NCBI GenBank assembly: GCA_023091735.1
Contig: JALKBU010000017.1
Coordinates: forward strand, 1-64,000
From: Trichomonas tenax
Lineage: Eukaryota > Parabasalia > Trichomonadida > Trichomonadidae
Direction: 5' to 3'
Length of the DNA: 64,000 nucleotides
This document shows, piece after piece, positions 22,501-31,931 of the stretch. The translations under genes and the position numbers were made by a program. The notes beneath the pieces were generated by a model. The model had not been told where the DNA came from. It did no database searches and was given only the letters and a program-made list of their open reading frames with translations. How positions within the stretch are numbered: the first letter of the stretch is position 1; every line of letters starts with the position of its first letter.

Positions 22501-24608
22501 GGAGAAAGCTTTGTGAACAAATCTGCTTCTGCAATATATGCTTTCATTTCTCCTTTGACTGTTGAGAAAACTCTGAAGATTTCAAGAAGGCAAAGCATGT
22601 TTTTCTGGTCTTCTGTATCATAAACGAAGTTTGCTAAAACATCAATGAAACCGTGGTTCAAGAATGCAATAGCAAGTTGACTTGTGTTCAGTGGAACTGC
22701 CTGTGAAATCATCTGAAGCAATGCATGACCCATTTCAATGTAAAGGCCTCCTTTCTTGGTGGAATTGATGAACTCTGTTTCGAAGAATTTGAAAAGTGAA
22801 TTAAGATTTCTTTGAGTAGCAACCAATGAAACTAAAACGTTAACAGTCTGTGTAAGAGCCCATGAAGAAACATTTGGCTCGAAAATCATCTGTGTAAGCG
22901 CATGAATGAAAACACTGCTGTTGAAATAAATCGATTTGAAATCACTGTATTTGTTAATAGTATCAATAAATGCAAACAATGACAATCTTGCTTCTTCAAT
23001 GAGCTTCAAGCAATCCGTATCGAGATTACTGAGATGCATTAATCTCAATTGAAGCAAAGCGCCAGCAAGAGTGTGATCAAATGATATCATTCTCATTGCT
23101 TTTGATGCTAAAGGAATTGAAACGAAGCAAGTGTATAAAACAGCGTTCATTATGAATGGAGTATTTCTTAATTCAACTAAATCTTGGAAGAAGAAGTTCA
23201 AAAGGTCGCAAACAAACAAAGGATCACGCGGACCTTTTGATAGTATGTATGGGAATAACGCATATGTGAAGGCTTGCATTTCTTTCGTTGGGCAATCTAA
23301 AAATGAAGTGCGAAGCATATAAGTGAAGAAATCGCCTTCATACATTGCTGTAACACTTGTATTGAGATCTCTTGAATAGAAGAAAGCTGTCCAAACACCG
23401 CAAAAGTATGCAATCCTTGCGGATTTCTTTGTTTTAAGTAATGGCTTCATAAGTCTCATATGAGTATATGAAGAATGATCATCAGTTTGTGCTGAACATA
23501 ATCTTCTAACAACTTTCAGCAAGAAATCTGTTTCTTGGTCCAATTGATATTTCTGATACAAATTTGGAACAGGCGGCGTTTTCCCAATGAATATCTTTTC
23601 ATTGATTGTTCCAACAGGAACCATTTGATTAAATGTATTTTCAGTAATAATTGTGTTTTCATCCAAAGGAGGGCCCGTTTTATATACGACTTTTGTTGGA
23701 GAAGGCACTTCTGTTAAAACTGGCAATGTTGAACTTTCGATTATTTCGATCATAAATGAAATTAAAATCTTAATATTCTTTTCATCGAAAATGAATTGGA
23801 TTGTCATTGAACACTTATTGACAAGCTCTGCCATAGTTTGAAAAACAAGAAGTCTTGTGTTTCTTGTGAGTTTTTCGTCTTTTATGAAGGATAAAAGATG
23901 ATCAATTAAATTGAAGTAATTGAAGTTCTCGTTGCCTTCCAAACTGGAAGAAATCTGTAAAAATCGTAATATTTGTAGGAAAAAGTCGTGATGTTTTTTG
24001 ACATATATATTTTCAGGAGAAAAAGAGAAAAGGACATTAAGGTAATAGTTCTGAAAGTAAAAAATGGCATGCGAATCAATGGATGGGCTCTTTGAGCAAA
24101 AATTCGCCGCTAACGTCAATAAATTAAGTAAAGTTCTGTTTTGTTCTTCGAATAGATTGATGTCTTTGTATTTAGAGGCAATGGTGAATAGAGATATTGC
24201 AAAAGCAGCCGATGATATTGTTAATAATTGAGGAGCTTGATTTATATTTGAAAATAAAACGTAAGCGCATTGATAAATCATGTCATAGATTTGCATATCA
24301 GGAATTTTGAAGATTTGTAGTGACAAACCTGAAATAGCGAACAGTTTTTGAATCGCCAAAATAATATCATTCTGCATTGGCGCTAAAATCACGTCTTTGA
24401 AGTTGCAAAACAGTGATAGAGCGTCCATTTGGTTGATTTCTGGGTGATCTTTCAAAAATTGCTTAATTAAACGAACATCGTACATTAATAAGTCGTTTTG
24501 TGCGTTGCTGTGCATAGAAAACGCATTGATGCACTGTTCAACGATATACGGTGATATATCGAGATGAAATGAACTAAAAAAAGTGGGAGAAAAGAAAGGA
24601 TTCGACAT
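16515..24608 (-). CDS. BEACH-WD40 protein (LYST/neurobeachin-like)
   Basis: This intact 2697-residue protein has a full BEACH-family layout. Residues 1 to about 860 are helical armadillo-like. About 870-985 form a concanavalin-like lectin fold (start near LFCDLNFTGPHQTPGDIIMF). A further long helical region follows. About 1970-2080 form the BEACH-associated PH domain (GVIIMSVTNLTFEG through RARFLDFMGTQRSDFLKAL). About 2090-2360 form the BEACH domain, with NFDYLMLLNIYSGRTYNDL, YPVFPWVL, RDLSLPIGAL, YLLRLEPFTSLHIELQSG and PEFFYFPDFLLN all present. The end carries WD40 repeats (ITAIASSPNYFVTGSEDCTV; VVSCSNDGRV). Such proteins act in vesicle traffic and lysosome-related membrane dynamics. Length is typical of the family and the frame has no breaks, which also argues that the assembly here is accurate. 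Confidence 0.95.
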   Translation of the reverse strand: MSNPFFSPTFFSSFHLDISPYIVEQCINAFSMHSNAQNDLLMYDVRLIKQFLKDHPEINQMDALSLFCNFKDVILAPMQNDIILAIQKLFAISGLSLQIFKIPDMQIYDMIYQCAYVLFSNINQAPQLLTISSAAFAISLFTIASKYKDINLFEEQNRTLLNLLTLAANFCSKSPSIDSHAIFYFQNYYLNVLFSFSPENIYVKKHHDFFLQILRFLQISSSLEGNENFNYFNLIDHLLSFIKDEKLTRNTRLLVFQTMAELVNKCSMTIQFIFDEKNIKILISFMIEIIESSTLPVLTEVPSPTKVVYKTGPPLDENTIITENTFNQMVPVGTINEKIFIGKTPPVPNLYQKYQLDQETDFLLKVVRRLCSAQTDDHSSYTHMRLMKPLLKTKKSARIAYFCGVWTAFFYSRDLNTSVTAMYEGDFFTYMLRTSFLDCPTKEMQAFTYALFPYILSKGPRDPLFVCDLLNFFFQDLVELRNTPFIMNAVLYTCFVSIPLASKAMRMISFDHTLAGALLQLRLMHLSNLDTDCLKLIEEARLSLFAFIDTINKYSDFKSIYFNSSVFIHALTQMIFEPNVSSWALTQTVNVLVSLVATQRNLNSLFKFFETEFINSTKKGGLYIEMGHALLQMISQAVPLNTSQLAIAFLNHGFIDVLANFVYDTEDQKNMLCLLEIFRVFSTVKGEMKAYIAEADLFTKLSPVFDLFFQDQLNLDLLARLWDIVFSEKKLPKVPYPIMNGMPLPLIFTLLLKYPDTLTWFMMYVKQCCELDEASVREVNMSDLMNHLLRYISTFRTKRQMDQSFEAANDLFNILAGHSMKGKDLKLLFQNFTSLPGNFRPFYSFEMLRSLYSIFQNPYDAPVSIFRFRGGNDLLQTLKSEHLKIREMTLFCDLNFTGPHQTPGDIIMFKTSDDNYIRVIYFNQRLFFEIKQDSKVLNGEFNYRFQENMWTKLAIIFEKKIVRLFVHGKEQATFPSPPILLKGEIVNGTICRNLNCMLGSFIFFDSSLTREQINLLSDFPREMTTAFTPNEASIFPAYFAKLFSFQKDPLYIFDASVSYKDRIINLSQRAPILLDVTGQSFGASHKVKRTLYQIGGMSALLPLFAQIDQPFQPPEGKYPEYKIDPSYLPFLLQILSIALRDNSRNQVEFEQYNGFYILAYLIGRATTQHLSLQVVSALRQLFFDIVHKPLLVQMVDAIFLNIELWIYAPENVHVAVYQTLSQLFDMSDPDTKRFLAMSMSFSKILSLMRVCLWSKYINPEICLFDKPKINSATKQIDGQRPQNIRVVRNPIRDLGYKVSQTLFTIDDAERLCVMAFDLDDEDLTFDTLFTIAFMIRTNNTVMLSTLRKKFKFDSFFPLLLSKNDRIRAMCIHIFILVLEKNPQDSEILLAPFQREEWVHGIISTLNMQNGTTVFADVCAGYTFGLFNMAEHQFVPNFSVATGYQPNMRFTFSRLFILPILVQSLCNLKEAEACPYFLAIDNAIINASDSELSSLNMLDHVFIQYIIHRLPNSNTNPDSSCNFCLGCLTRLYSRFPDMLNQLSNIIYLFSARTGNDYSHIMRYIYNNFMNQILLQGKGQTQITLGFIYSVFKMVFEFMFIIPDSDKYFNSLPKTAKETFASFQDLHRIKLSGTPPTIKCAFGARIEEVDGQYRWEDASIATLFLKSLSLTPLLSTKININIDKCLHPIIIYAYTMSFAFSLPSYIQAFTQDIGPLNNLFASAKKLSSPVSDALAIMFNGLYKCAEFSGYNSHASMILVQETKDFKKQIEELTGMRVLEEITRILSIDKHTYVHSLIEKSIAIENEMVIYTDKLGKATQRSLVSLANQNEKFSSHFANLNVFDSRTKLAQMNQQIHYQLFEFAAQYRNRHLQAGKEYRAIWRYFSAENGPWSPPNSKSTVHYKVDPRMSLSFTRPRMRINYSFTDHKDASIMRDVGKFEDAEKQYKEHLKNLAKSEFDGDSSVISMDAEVTEESAALEAQSSHQDNVILKMRGNLVANKCVYTGVIIMSVTNLTFEGSPDKPKYFKIPLNTITSVFLRKYLLVDTAIEVFTSDGRARFLDFMGTQRSDFLKALKTLKLPNIKILQMSPTEITPYLKDATKRWQKGELSNFDYLMLLNIYSGRTYNDLAQYPVFPWVLKDYTSPELDLNNPNVYRDLSLPIGALDRRRLDPLLERYNGEPPDSPMRYLYGSFYSSSAVVIGYLLRLEPFTSLHIELQSGRFDHTDRLFNSIPKAWDSVNLTAMDFRELIPEFFYFPDFLLNSNGFDLGKNLPNHGDVELPPWAKSPHDFVQKNRAALESPFVRANLHRWIDLIFGYQTRGEEAEKVLNIFSPYFFETAITPQVLKDQTELKFIQEYALCFGQAPAQLFTSPHPPTKDTLKPLYSPSHPIGITPQLGAKPVSLDITSQIITVSLSCGTIMRFKLAADSCKKLSQNAFPFQLCSLPPTQESTSPSIQPTNSCPPFVSTTTGNLTVFAPCFDASFTVIDNNALASNKGTKALWTSRIHTKPITAIASSPNYFVTGSEDCTVCLWPASNQFSEPIFFNSRHSSKIVCVSISEAAFCVVSCSNDGRVTTIGLDGSSIRSTFVEGIPTSVTVCDDGFSLVNSVVGEENVLTVLDINLETSWKITRDTAITVSTMFVDSDGGHIIVFSDKKGVTILKSPLYNEMAFFELSSPVILLTPIDSGRLILAATEDGRLIVL

Positions 24609-24622
24609 TTTTTAAATTTGTT

Positions 24623-24631
24623 TTATCGTGA
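24623..24631 (-). promoter_or_regulatory. TCACGATAA element before BEACH gene
   Basis: On the minus strand TCACGATAA lies about 15-23 bases before the ATG ending at 24608. The same nine bases sit at a similar distance before the Rab gene. It resembles a partial Inr (TCAC) joined to ACGATA, which is close to the Myb-recognition elements described in Trichomonas promoters. Confidence 0.4.
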
Positions 24632-25094
24632 AAAATTTTATCGGGAATTTTACTTCTTAATTCAAATTTATTGCTTCATTAGATCTGGCATAGCTTATAG
24701 AGCTTATTTTTGCAACAATTTTCATTATAACCTTATTGTCGAGAGTCACTCCGGTGAGAAAAGATTCAACATATTTCAACATGTAACAATAGTGATACAT
24801 GGAAACTATAATGTAATCTATGATTGCATAATGGGGTAACTGTCTGCTATCAATGTGAAAAGGTAAAAAAAAATGTTTCTCAAATTGAGTTTGTTTGAAT
24901 AATTTTTCGTTAAACTATAAATAGAAAGTCGCTTTGGTGAATTTAAATAATATCCAAAGTTAACAAAAGAGAATAAAAAGAAAAAATCCTCATGAATCAA
25001 GATTTGGGATAAATAAAAACATATTTAAAGTTTTTGATCTATTGAATTAGAAACCAATCCTCTAAAGATCAAATTAATGAATTATAAAGTGTTT
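24632..25094. other. AT-rich spacer
   Basis: No coding or RNA signal is visible apart from the BEACH promoter element at its edge. Confidence 0.5.
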
Positions 25095-25682
25095 CTAAGT
25101 CTTCATCAGAAGAAGTTTCTTTTGCAAATCAATAGTTTTTCTTTTTGTGGCTGCAAGTCTCTTTTGTTGTGCTTCAAGTTCATCATTCATGATTCTCATA
25201 GCGTCATCCATTCCTACTAAAACAGGTCTTGTTTCAGACAAATGTTTGTTGCATTCGGTGACTTTATTAGTGATAGATTCCAATTGAGCCAATTGACTTT
25301 GAACTACTTGTTCTTTTTGTTGAATTTTTTCGTGAAGATTTAAAATGCGTTTGAATCTCCTAGCTTCTAATTTCAATCCAAGAGTCTCTAATTTATTGAT
25401 AATCGGAATTATGCTTTCTTTTGTCATAATCTCAATTGGAACATAATCAGAAAAATATTGTGCAGCATCTTTTCCTTTGCCAAACATTTTTACGAAAAAC
25501 TCACTTGTCTTGTCTGGATCAGGAAAGTTAATATTTGGATTTTTCAAAATTAAATCAAATAAGTCATCAGGCATTTTGAGAAACTCTTTATTATCGACAA
25601 ACACCGGCATATTTTGTGCAATTGTATCAATGCATTTCTCTGGATCACCCGCTCCTTGAAGAGCTGCGGCTAACTCTTCCAT
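25095..25682 (-). CDS. small helical protein with C-terminal coiled coil
   Basis: I take the ATG at 25682 (MEELAAALQGAG) rather than the upstream GTG, giving 195 residues. The first 110 residues are globular and helical (PVFVDNKEFLKMPDDLFDLI, then FFVKMFGKGKDAAQYFSDYV) and recall the region following BTB domains in trichomonad proteins, but no BTB is present. Residues about 112-195 form a Gln/Lys-rich coiled coil (LHEKIQQKEQVVQSQLAQLE). There is no signal peptide or membrane segment. The function is unknown. No clear Inr is on the coding strand. Confidence 0.75.
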   Translation of the reverse strand: MEELAAALQGAGDPEKCIDTIAQNMPVFVDNKEFLKMPDDLFDLILKNPNINFPDPDKTSEFFVKMFGKGKDAAQYFSDYVPIEIMTKESIIPIINKLETLGLKLEARRFKRILNLHEKIQQKEQVVQSQLAQLESITNKVTECNKHLSETRPVLVGMDDAMRIMNDELEAQQKRLAATKRKTIDLQKKLLLMKT

Positions 25683-26069
25683 TAATGTCACTTTTTGATT
25701 AGACCAAAAACGAACAATTTATTCTTTCTTCTATCTCATCAAATTAACAACATTATCATTTCAAAATCATTTATGATATGCTTCCCTATCTGTATGATTA
25801 AGTGATACATAATTGAAAAGATAGATTATATTTTGGATGAGTATGCGCAAAGAATAAGAATCCTATGTAGTATTGGGAGTTTTCTGACACGTAAACTGTC
25901 AAAACTATAGTATTTCATTTTTTATCCTAATTGCTTTAATATTTCAGACATGGAATAAACATAAAAGATTATCACTAAGGCTAAGCTATTTGATATCTGG
26001 CCGAAGTATTCTTATTTAATGAATTGTAGTAAAAATCAGGTTTAATTAGATAGAATTTGTATATCCGAT
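25683..26069. other. AT-rich spacer
   Basis: No gene is seen. A copy of the recurrent motif, GACACGTAAAC, lies at 25886-25896 about 200 bases upstream of the small helical-protein gene. Confidence 0.5.
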
Positions 26070-27349
26070 TTAGGCATCTGCTATCTTCGCTTCGTCGTGG
26101 TCGAGAGACTCTTCCTTCTTCTCTTGCTCTGTGATGAAGAAGAAGCCAAAGACTGCACCGAAGATGATCGCGAAGATGAGCGATGTCCACATGAAGCCGA
26201 TGCCGCTCATGCGCTTGCTGTTCGAGTTTGTGTTGCCCTTGAACCATGGGATGATGAATATGACGATGAACGAGAAGAGCTGGTTCGCCATTGATATCAT
26301 TGATGCATCCATCGATCTGACGCTGTCTGGGAAAAGCTTTGGGACGACGAACCACGGGATGGGGCCGGGCCCGACGCCGAAGAAGAACATGTAGATGAAT
26401 ATGATGACGATTGAGAGCCAGTTTGCCCATCCGAAATTGTAGTTGAGAGCGAATATGATGAGCATCCAAGGGAAGAGATGCAGAAGAGAGGCCTTCTGCC
26501 GAGCTTGTTGAGGAGGAATCCTGATCCGAAGACTGCAAGGAGCTGCGCGACAACTGAGATCATTGATGCAATACCGCTGTCGAGCGGAGCACCGACATCG
26601 CGGAAGTTCTGGTCGAGGTTCGTCAAGGTAGCGTTGATGCCGCAGAACTGCTGGATGAACATCATCGCGATGCCTACTAAGAGTTTGCCGAGCTACTGCT
26701 TCTGGAAGACACTCTCCTTCGGCGATTCTTCCTTGTTGTTGGATTCATTGTCATTGCTGATCTTGCTTGTCTCTGGGCAGACCCAGATCAGGCTGGAGCC
26801 GACGAGGTTGAGGACTGCGCATGTGATCTCATGTGAGCGCCAGTTGTTTGCGCTTTTCTTAACCGTGTTGACTTCCCAGTTGCCTTGCAGGTACATGATG
26901 ATGATGCGGATGACGCATTCAATCTGGTTGAGGTTTCCGAAGAATCCAGAGAGTCCTGTTGGGGCGGCCTCGACGAGCATCGTTGACGCAATTGATGTGA
27001 CACCGCCGATGACTAAGCCGAGGATAGTGCGCATAAGGATCATAAGTCAGAAGCTCTTCGCGTTCGTCGCCATCATGATCAAGTAGAGGACTGCTGATGT
27101 GACTTGGAGGATGCAGAAAACTAATCGCCGTGGCATGTAGTTGAGCATGAATGTTGTGATGAAAGGACCGATGATCGCGAGGAGAGGGAGGACTGCGTTG
27201 AAGCATGTCGTGTTCATTGTGCTCGTTCCTCACTTAGCTTAGAACCATGGGATAAAAGGTGAAGGGAAACCGACTGTGTAGCCCAAGTTCATAGATGCAG
27301 TCATGATGATGAGACCGTAGACTAACTCCTTGACACAGAAGTTGACCAT
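26070..27349 (-). pseudogene. hexose transporter (MFS sugar porter) pseudogene
   Basis: Joined across breaks, this is a full-length sugar porter of about 425 residues with GLUT/HXT landmarks: GYTVGFPSPF in TM1, LVIGGVTSIASTMLVEAAP mid-protein, QQFCGINA in TM7, LLNKLGRRPLF between TM8 and TM9, and GPGPIPWFVVPKLFP in TM10. It would import glucose at the plasma membrane. It is broken by TAA at 27238-27240, TGA at 27229-27231, TGA at 27047-27049 and TAG at 26693-26695, plus frameshifts near 27180 and 26470. The ATG, an Inr and a C-terminal acidic tail remain. Its G/C is conspicuously higher than that of the surroundings, with mostly C/G-ending codons, as expected of a formerly highly expressed gene. 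Confidence 0.9.
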
Positions 27350-27353
27350 CTTT

Positions 27354-27365
27354 GATGAGAAATGA
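27354..27365 (-). promoter_or_regulatory. Inr TCATTTCTCATC before transporter pseudogene
   Basis: On the minus strand TCATTTCTCATC precedes the ATG by 4 bases, and the A of its first TCA lies 14 bases upstream. It fits the Inr and remains intact although the gene is broken. Confidence 0.5.
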
Positions 27366-28708
27366 ACTATAAAATATTTTCTGTGGGCTTCGATTTCTTA
27401 TCAATATTTCTTTGAGCTATCAATAAATTTCTATGATTTCTGTGTTTTCTGTGGCAGGTTCAATAAAATAATAAACATATTATAATACTATGTCAACAAA
27501 AAATATCATCACTTTATCAAATATTCATAAAAATCACGGGAATCAACACTAAAATGCGCTCAATACGCATTAGCATAAATATTTAACTAAAAACATCGAA
27601 TGGGCATACAATACACTCAATCTTGCAGCTTCTGAACCTGTCACGATTCAATTCTTCTTTCTGAGAACTCTAAAATTTATTTGGATAAAACAAAATTCAT
27701 CTGTTCATAAATATCTACAATATAAAGATATAAATCTATAATAGTTATATAGAAATCGCGATCAAAAATTTGTTGACAATTTTGTTTTGACTCCGGACAA
27801 ACTAAACACAAAGTGATTTTTCTGAACATGTCACGGATTCTTTAAGGCATCCTTTACACTGGATTACCTCACAAACTGATCATTCTCTTATTATTTGATG
27901 CACAGATACAACACAGACAAAAACATCAATCAGATTTTGTTGATGATCTCTTTTTTCTTTCTTCGATTATCATTTTCTTTTTTCGGCGCGTGAACATCAC
28001 TATGTATCGTATGTGGACAATGAATGTATCTTTATTTTCGAATGTTTGCAATGTGTGAAATCTTCAATTTTATCTAGATTTAATTAATGAAAATTATTGG
28101 TATATTTATGCTAAAAATTGCTTTCTCAAAATGTTCCAAAATAGGGTTTTGTTCACTCCTTTAATTTTGATACAATAATTTGTGAAAACATAGCAAAGGA
28201 TGAAAAACTGCTTTGATCGCGTTAATATTTCAATAATATCAACATAGGCAATCATTGGTCCAAACCAATCATTGGATAAAAAGAAACTCATCACTTGACT
28301 CTCAAATTTTTGATAAGAAAAAAATCCCTTTTCGAGTTTACATATGGTATACACATAAAATATATCACAAGCAGTAATATACACATCGTGCAGAAGTTTG
28401 TATTCACTTTTCGCATGTTTTTCTCCAATTTTTCGATTTTTGATAAATATTTTCGATTTTCATAATTCATCGGACAATTCATTAAAAATTGGAACACTCA
28501 TATCCACTATAATCAGTGTATACCTTCCAACTACTTCATTTCGATAAAATAATTTTGATATATTTTAAGCAAATCATATTTTTTTTTTTTTTTTTTTTGA
28601 ATTTAATGATGCTTAGATTTGAATATTGGTGGAATTAAAAGATGCCATTATATTAGAAAACATTATTTAAAATAATTTTATTTACACAAAGAAATAACAC
28701 AATATTTA
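27366..28708. other. gene-free AT-rich region with 20-T tract
   Basis: There is no supported gene in this 1.34-kb spacer. A run of 20 T lies at 28579-28598. A few GC-richer words occur near 27960-28010 without a recognisable feature. Confidence 0.5.
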
Positions 28709-30568
28709 TTAATCTGTTGCATCTTCGGGTGTCTTCGAGCGATGCTTCGAAGAAAGCGCTGTCATCGCTCTCTCAGGACTCTGATTGACTTGCTTTTCAG
28801 GAACAAATGGCTGGAAGTCCATTGCTGAGTCTGGACTGAGTGAAACTCTCTGTTGTCCGGTGATATTTGGAGTTGCAACGCCTCCCATCTCTGATCCCAT
28901 GTCTCTGAGGTAATATCTGCCATCTGCACCTCTCAAGAACTTCTGGTTGAGCGCGAGAAGCTTCGGGTTTCTTGCAGGAACGAGATTCTGGTTCTGTGAT
29001 GATTGCGGTTTCGCTGTCTTTGCTCTGACTTTAGTTTCATCATCGGCTGAAGTCTTTGGCCTTGTTGAAGCACGAGGACTCTCCTTCTTTAAGATGGGCA
29101 GCGTCGTCCTGGATGTGCTCTGCATAACTTTCTGTAACAATGGATTGTTTGGTAATATCTGTGTCAAATAGCTGAAGAAGTCATTTCTCGTCACTCTGAT
29201 TTCTAATTCTTGGTTGCATTTCAATGCATCCATCTTTGATGATAGCATGAGTTTGAGCTTCTTGTATTCATCTTTGAGTTTTTGAACAATCGAGAGTTGA
29301 TTAATCAAAACTTTGGCATCATTCTTTTCAAGTTTCATTCCGCTCTGCATCGAGAAGAAATCAATTAACATGTTTTCGACTTTGCCCATAATCGAGTTCA
29401 CAACTGAATTCTGAATCTTCTGTTCATCGGCAGATGTGAATGTTACGCCTTCCTTTGACACTTCTTTAACATTAGAAGACTCAACTTGGGCCTTCTTCTG
29501 CTTAAGTTTCTCGAGCATGTGACTTCTTGATGTCTTCTTCGGCTGAACATTCGCTAAAATGCCAATGTTTCTTCTAGAGCCTGTAGAATGCTTCACCGAT
29601 GTGTATACCATCTCATCATCGACGTTTCCTTCATTATCTATTGATATAGACCTGAATTCGATCTCTTTATCAGGTTCTTCATCTTCGAAAATAAAATCAT
29701 CTTCTATCTCGAAATCGTCTTGGAAAAGGTCCTCATTTGTTTCCGTTAAGAAATAGTCCTCCTCCTCGTTGTTAATTTTATTGTATAATTGATCGTAGTT
29801 CTGTCCTAATTTTGCCTTTTGCGCTTGATATGCTTTTTCGAGTTGATCTTGTTGCATTTGCAATAACGTAAACTGGTCCTGTATGCTGTTTCCTGTCGGA
29901 TTAAACATAGACATATCAGGCAAACCGAATGGATTCATCGCGATTTTTTTCATCTCTTGATCAAAGTAAGATTTCTTGATGTACTCATCGTTGGCGTCGA
30001 GAATATCCGATTCTCCGAGCCGTGTTTTACTCGTTTGGAATTGCTCAATCTTTAACTGAACCATTTGCATTGCGTGTTCAGTGAGCGAGTCCATGTCGTC
30101 TCTCTGCTTCTGAATGTCTTTTTGCAGAGACTGTATCGTCTGTGTAATCTCAGAATAACTGTCAATCGCGTTTTTTGCGTCTCTAAACTGTGATTCGAAC
30201 TGATCCATATCGATTTTCTGCTTCAAATCCGAATCAAAGCGATCCATTGTTTCCGTCTGCTGCTGAACTCTGTCTGTGCATTGGTTAATTTTGTTTTGGA
30301 TCATTTCTAACGCATCGTCGATCGGAATTCCATCGCGAGTGTATATTGTTGGGCGCATTTCCTGCACCTTTATGTATAGGCGGTCCTCGAAATCCTGGAA
30401 GCTGTTGCATACATTCGTTACTTGTGTCTGAAGAGATCGAATTTGCGCTCTAATTTCGTCTATCATCGTTTGTTGAGTAACAGAACTCTGCAACATCTGG
30501 GAGACAGACTTTCCGAACATGTCAAAGACATAATTCATCGTCGATGGTTCTAATTTCTCGTTACTCAT
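28709..30568 (-). CDS. 619-residue coiled-coil protein, possible axonemal (DUF4795/QRICH2-like)
   Basis: The intact frame starts at ATG 30568. Residues about 1-175 form a coiled coil (MIDEIRAQIRSLQTQ; ITQTIQSLQKDIQKQRDDMD). A linker follows with a very acidic block at about residues 265-300 (EEEDYFLTETNEDLFQ). A second coil covers about 350-460. The tail is basic and Ser/Thr-rich, with KFLRGADGRYYLRD near residue 540. A Gly-x-Asp-Gly-x-x-Tyr element after a coiled coil recalls the C-terminal domain of QRICH2/DUF4795 flagellar proteins. That link is inference from one motif. There is no membrane segment. The tail has multiple SP/TP sites (RVSLSPDS, NQSPER, RSKTPED) that could be phosphorylated. 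Confidence 0.75.
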   Translation of the reverse strand: MSNEKLEPSTMNYVFDMFGKSVSQMLQSSVTQQTMIDEIRAQIRSLQTQVTNVCNSFQDFEDRLYIKVQEMRPTIYTRDGIPIDDALEMIQNKINQCTDRVQQQTETMDRFDSDLKQKIDMDQFESQFRDAKNAIDSYSEITQTIQSLQKDIQKQRDDMDSLTEHAMQMVQLKIEQFQTSKTRLGESDILDANDEYIKKSYFDQEMKKIAMNPFGLPDMSMFNPTGNSIQDQFTLLQMQQDQLEKAYQAQKAKLGQNYDQLYNKINNEEEDYFLTETNEDLFQDDFEIEDDFIFEDEEPDKEIEFRSISIDNEGNVDDEMVYTSVKHSTGSRRNIGILANVQPKKTSRSHMLEKLKQKKAQVESSNVKEVSKEGVTFTSADEQKIQNSVVNSIMGKVENMLIDFFSMQSGMKLEKNDAKVLINQLSIVQKLKDEYKKLKLMLSSKMDALKCNQELEIRVTRNDFFSYLTQILPNNPLLQKVMQSTSRTTLPILKKESPRASTRPKTSADDETKVRAKTAKPQSSQNQNLVPARNPKLLALNQKFLRGADGRYYLRDMGSEMGGVATPNITGQQRVSLSPDSAMDFQPFVPEKQVNQSPERAMTALSSKHRSKTPEDATD

Positions 30569-30970
30569 CTAAAATTTCTAAAGTACGTTTTTTAATAAGT
30601 GGGATAACCTTTGAAAATTGAAATTGGAGCACCAAACTTTGCACGCATGTTTGCATAGTCCTATATATGCTATATTATAAATAGCAGATGAAAATAAGAA
30701 AGTCAAAGATTTGACACAATCTCCCTTTACAATTAAAAAAAAAAAAATTTCGAAAAAAATTGATTGGAAAACTTTCAATAAATGAGAAACTAAATAAGCA
30801 AAAATTCACAAATATTGACAATAGAGTCCTCCCCTTTCTAGAAAAACTGACATTTGTAAAGTGTCAGATTGGCTATACTTAATGTAGTAAACGAACAGCT
30901 TTTAAAAACCAGGAGAGATCAAGCATTAATAAATCAATGACCTCTACAATCAACAGATAATATAGCCACT

Positions 30971-31050
30971 CAATCAATTACTTCCATTCTTAGCAGAAAT
31001 CTTCAGCAATCAATCAATTACCTCAATTCTCAGCAAAGATCTTCATTTAC
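30971..31050 (+). repeat. two 40-bp direct tandem units
   Basis: Units 30971-31010 and 31011-31050 share the first 10 bases exactly (CAATCAATTA), and about 30 of the first 35 bases match. They lie inside a relic coding region, so they probably encoded a short duplicated protein segment. Confidence 0.55.
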
Positions 31051-31073
31051 TAACGGATGTTGAGATACAAATC

Positions 31074-31178
31074 ATGAAAGAAATTACAGAATTTATTTCT
31101 ACACATGCTCCAGATGAGGTAGTAGAATTGTCGAGGGGAAAAATGAAGGAAATTAAACTTATAAATTGGAATAAATAA
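31074..31178 (+). pseudogene. short coding relic
   Basis: An ATG-started frame of 34 codons (MKEITEFISTHAPDEV through INWNK) has protein-like composition. The same frame is open upstream through the second tandem unit. It is probably the tail of a lost gene and I recognise no family. Confidence 0.3.
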
Positions 31179-31200
31179 TTTTACTAGTCAAATTTTTGTT

Positions 31201-31228
31201 GTTTACATGACATTTTTGACATGTAAAC
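31201..31228. repeat. 28-bp imperfect palindrome
   Basis: GTTTACATG at 31201-31209 is answered by CATGTAAAC at 31220-31228. The centre is ACATTTTTGA. Both arms carry the recurrent CATGTAAA core seen elsewhere in the window. Confidence 0.5.
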
Positions 31229-31866
31229 TTAACACTTTCTAGAAAGGTAGATGACTCATTGACAATATATATTATTCTAGAGAGAAAAGGTCCAGTAGCC
31301 TTGGCCATTAATGAGTATGACTTTAAAACAGTTATTGCAGAATTATCTATGCTGAAACATTCATAATATGGTTGTTGAAAAAAATAATATTTATAAGAAC
31401 TGAAATACTATTATAAATTGCGACAACCATCAGTTTTCGAGTCACTTTTTGTACGTTATTTAAGTTTTTTCCCATTGGGAACCAAAAAAATATCGTGGCC
31501 GGAGGCTTTGCCACATGACAAACACAAATAAATGAACCAAAAATTGTGAACTTATCAAAAAGCAAAAAGTATCATTGATTTATTACATTACAAGCAATAA
31601 AACTACGAAATCCCCATTTTGCGGTATTGAAATCGAGCGTCACTTTTCCCCAAAATTCAGTTACCCAAACTAAAAAATGCGTGGCGGGTATTCAATTTGT
31701 GTCACCTTTTGGGAAAATTGAGAGGAAAAATGGGGAAAGATGGGGATATGGAGAAAGGTATTTAGTTTTCTTTGAAACTGAAACGATGAATTCGCGGTGT
31801 ATTTCTGCATCTAATGTATGATTCCCCACTGTAAAAAGTTTTCCCCATTTTCCAAAAACTACTGTC

Positions 31867-31931
31867 TATTGTAAAATATAATTTTGTCCCATTTGGGGAC
31901 GCACGTGGGCAAGATCCTCATATGGGAAATG
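31867..31931 (+). repeat. 65-bp dispersed repeat, copy 1
   Basis: It matches 37592-37656 with about five differences in 65 bases, including the core CCCATTTGGGGACGCACG. A more distant relative of its left flank lies at 31421-31480. Confidence 0.65.

Noticed and set aside
16660..24000. Numerous plus-strand frames opposite the BEACH gene
   Set aside because: They are antisense shadows with no promoters and no conserved motifs.
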